Assembly: GCA_013331015.1 (NCBI GenBank)
Contig: DUHF01000157.1
Location: 1-14,429 of the forward strand
Length of the DNA stretch: 14,429 nucleotides
Direction: 5' to 3'
Source: Methanoregula sp.
GTDB taxonomy: Archaea > Halobacteriota > Methanomicrobia > Methanomicrobiales > Methanospirillaceae
Shown in pieces: positions 12,751-14,429 of this stretch (within the stretch, counting starts at the first letter, position 1; every line of letters starts with the position of its first letter). The position numbers and the translations under genes were made by a program. Under the pieces are notes generated by a model. The model was not told the origin of the DNA, did no database searches, and saw only the letters and a program-made list of their open reading frames with translations.

Positions 12751-12777
12751 CCTCAGGGACTTTTTTTCTCCTCAGGG
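12751..12777 (-). repeat. CCCTGAGG direct repeats upstream of the RuBisCO TATA box
   Basis: Exact 8-base copies at 12751-12758 and 12770-12777 are spaced 19 bp start to start, close to two helical turns, with an A-rich tract between. The nearer copy is 5 bp from the TATA element, where an archaeal activator or repressor could act. Regulatory function is inference. Confidence 0.4.
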
Positions 12778-12942
12778 GCGGCAGTATGTTGCCAGTTTGC
12801 CGTCAAAACGACGCAGGAATTAATTATATGAATTCGCCTGCCCAATAAAGACGAGTAAAATGCGGGTGCCCTGAATACCCGTTTATGCATACCTGCTGCA
12901 GGGATCTGCAAGGGGCAAAAACCGGAACGGTGAAACGCGCAA

Positions 12943-14429
12943 ATGCTCAAAAAATTAAAAGAAATCCTCAATGAAAGATCAGAAAGACGTTCTGCAGCCG
13001 TACCGGAAGTGCCTGCTGAGATCTACCGTGATATTTTTACGCATGCTGCGGTTGCAACCGCCCTCATCGACAAGGACGGGAAATTTTTCTTCATCAACCG
13101 CAAGTTCGAGCAGCTGAGCGGCTGGTCACAGGAAGAGATCGAAGATACCCTGAGCTGGCGGGATCTGGTAGCGCCCGAAGATCGCGAAAAAGCGGTCAGG
13201 TATTCCGGGGAACTGGAAAAATCCGGCGGGCAGGCTTCTATTGCCCCCTGCACCCTTGACCTGCGTGACAAAACCGGCCGGCACCTGCCCATTGCGCTCT
13301 CACTCAGGCAGGTGCCCGAAACGCAGCTGGTCATCATGTCTCTTACGGATAATTCCGTTCAGAAGAGACTCGAGGAGATGCTCCGGGCAAACGAGAACCG
13401 GTACCGGACGCTCGTTGAGAATTTGCCCGTCGGGGTGTACCGGAGCAAACTGGAGCAGCCGGGCGGATTTTTGTGGGCCAACGCTGCCCTTGTCAGGATG
13501 TATGGCTATGATTCTCTCGATGAACTCTTAAAAAACCCGGTCCTGAATTCCTATGCAAATCCAGAAGACCGACAGCGGTTTATCCACGAACTGGAGACCG
13601 CCGGATCCGTGCGGAATTTTGAGGTCCTCCAGAAGAAGAAAGACGGCAGCACCTTCCGGGTAAGGGTCAATGCAGAGCCAAAGAAGAACCGCGAGGGAAC
13701 CACAGAATGGGTTGAAGGGACGGTGGAAGACCTCACCGCAGAACGGGCATTATCAGACGCCGGCCTCTGGAAGAACCGGATCGGCGGTACCGCCCTTGAC
13801 TCAACGGCCGGTATCTGCATCTGTACAACAGACTGCAATGGCACGCTGACTTTTATCAACCGCGTAGCCATTCAGGCGCTGGGCTATACCGCTGATGAAC
13901 TCATCGGCACAAAGACCCCGCTGGTGTTCCATCCCGAGTCCGAACTGACGGCACGGAGCCGGATCCTCTCCGAGGAGGCCGGCCGTCTCATCACCGGTTT
14001 TGAGATCTTCTCCTGGCCGGTCGCGGAATCGGGATATGACGAGCGGGAATGGACCTGGGTTTGCCGTGACAAAAAAACCCTGAGTATCAACCTCACCGTC
14101 ACCGCCATGATTACCGACAGCGGCGAACAGGCAGGATACCTGTTCGTGGCAAAGGAGATTACCGAAATGAAACAACTGGAAGAGGCGTTCCGGCATGCCA
14201 ACCTCCAGATGTCGGGTGTCATCTACAACCTCCCTGACGCCACGTTTGCCATCGACCATGAAGGACGAGTCATTGCCTGGAACCGGGCCATGGAGAATAT
14301 CACCGGGGTCAAAGCCGTGGATATCCTCGGCAAGGGCAACTTTGAGTATGCGCTCTCGTTCTATGGATCGCGGCGCCCGATGCTCATCGATCTCATCACC
14401 GCACCGGATGAGAAGATCCAGGAATGGGG
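12943..14429 (+). CDS. Multi-PAS sensor protein, 3' end outside window
   Basis: The frame is open for 495 codons and leaves the window. It encodes at least four PAS domains: about 27-140 (ALIDKDGKFFFINRKFEQL), 152-265 (YRTLVENLPVGVY, then WANAALVRMYGY), 289-405 (CICTTDCNGTLTFINR) and 424 to the end (NLPDATFAIDHEGRVIAWNR). PAS domains bind small ligands, haem or flavin, or pass signals; cofactors cannot be read here. No signal peptide or membrane helix is visible, so it is probably cytoplasmic. Repeated PAS S-box units usually end in a histidine kinase in methanogens, but no kinase part is in view. The ATG at 12943 is supported by GGTGA at 12929-12933, 9 nt upstream, and the N-terminus is Lys-rich and helical (MLKKLKEILNERSERR). 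It is divergent from RuBisCO. Confidence 0.9.
   Translation, partial: MLKKLKEILNERSERRSAAVPEVPAEIYRDIFTHAAVATALIDKDGKFFFINRKFEQLSGWSQEEIEDTLSWRDLVAPEDREKAVRYSGELEKSGGQASIAPCTLDLRDKTGRHLPIALSLRQVPETQLVIMSLTDNSVQKRLEEMLRANENRYRTLVENLPVGVYRSKLEQPGGFLWANAALVRMYGYDSLDELLKNPVLNSYANPEDRQRFIHELETAGSVRNFEVLQKKKDGSTFRVRVNAEPKKNREGTTEWVEGTVEDLTAERALSDAGLWKNRIGGTALDSTAGICICTTDCNGTLTFINRVAIQALGYTADELIGTKTPLVFHPESELTARSRILSEEAGRLITGFEIFSWPVAESGYDEREWTWVCRDKKTLSINLTVTAMITDSGEQAGYLFVAKEITEMKQLEEAFRHANLQMSGVIYNLPDATFAIDHEGRVIAWNRAMENITGVKAVDILGKGNFEYALSFYGSRRPMLIDLITAPDEKIQEW

Larger units (their letters stand above)
12705..12942. other. Divergent intergenic region between RuBisCO and the PAS sensor
   Basis: No gene is seen. 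It holds the RuBisCO TATA element (12733-12745), two CCCTGAGG direct repeats on the minus strand (12751-12758, 12770-12777), an AT-rich stretch AATTAATTATATG (12818-12830) that may be the plus-strand TATA of the PAS gene, and a small CGGGT/ACCCG dyad (12863-12867, 12877-12881). A minus-strand frame at 12753-12971 crosses these signals and is not believed. Confidence 0.5.

Noticed and set aside
12753..12971. Minus-strand 72-codon frame in the RuBisCO/PAS spacer
   Set aside because: It overlaps promoter signals and the PAS start, and lacks a ribosome binding site and coding-like composition.
1..14429. CRISPR arrays, tRNA or rRNA genes, transposons and prophage genes
   Set aside because: No regularly spaced repeats, cloverleaf structures, terminal inverted repeats or transposase/integrase motifs were found by reading both strands.

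Overview
The window looks like chromosomal DNA of a methanogenic archaeon, most likely order Methanomicrobiales (a Methanoregula-type genome is my best guess; this is inference). The reasons are a form III (archaeal) RuBisCO, GGTGA/GGAG-type ribosome binding sites, AT-rich TATA elements about 20-40 bp before start codons, oligo-T terminators without clear hairpins, GC-rich genes separated by sharply AT-rich spacers, a multi-PAS sensor of the kind common in these methanogens, and a very high density of iron-sulfur flavoproteins. No tRNA, rRNA, CRISPR array, transposase or integrase was seen.

Layout. Bases 1-263 are an AT-rich spacer with five successive A-runs, which read as oligo-T terminators on the minus strand. 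A GNAT acetyltransferase (minus, 264-707) is divergent from an orphan PreA-like dihydropyrimidine-dehydrogenase/ferredoxin protein (plus, 857-2062). Next comes a secreted protein with a FecR-like domain (plus, 2237-3196), which converges on a long minus-strand redox cluster (11048 down to 3333). Upstream of that cluster lie a 64-residue orphan gene (minus, 11135-11329) and the form III RuBisCO large subunit (minus, 11412-12704). A multi-PAS sensor protein (plus, from 12943) runs off the right edge.

The redox cluster is the main point of interest. In transcription order it encodes: an ArsR-type winged-helix regulator with an N-terminal CX2CX2CX3C cysteine cluster fused to a C-terminal flavodoxin domain; a free-standing flavodoxin paralogous to that domain; an EFR1-type flavodoxin-ferredoxin fusion (copy B); a NapH-like membrane polyferredoxin (B); a second NapH-like polyferredoxin (A); an Isf-like iron-sulfur flavoprotein; a second EFR1 protein (A); an unknown four-helix membrane protein; a radical SAM protein; and, after an oligo-T tract, another flavodoxin. 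Several junctions are ATGA stop/start overlaps, so the first nine genes look like one translationally coupled operon. The two EFR1/NapH pairs are diverged paralogues, so the operon looks like a duplicated flavoprotein + 2x[4Fe-4S] + membrane polyferredoxin unit.

A perfect 9-bp inverted repeat lies between the operon's TATA box and its first ATG, where a bound regulator would block transcription. The simplest reading is an autoregulated, redox- or metal-responsive electron-transfer system whose sensor carries both a cysteine cluster and a probable FMN site. The partner enzymes, the signal and the role of the radical SAM and membrane proteins cannot be read from the sequence.
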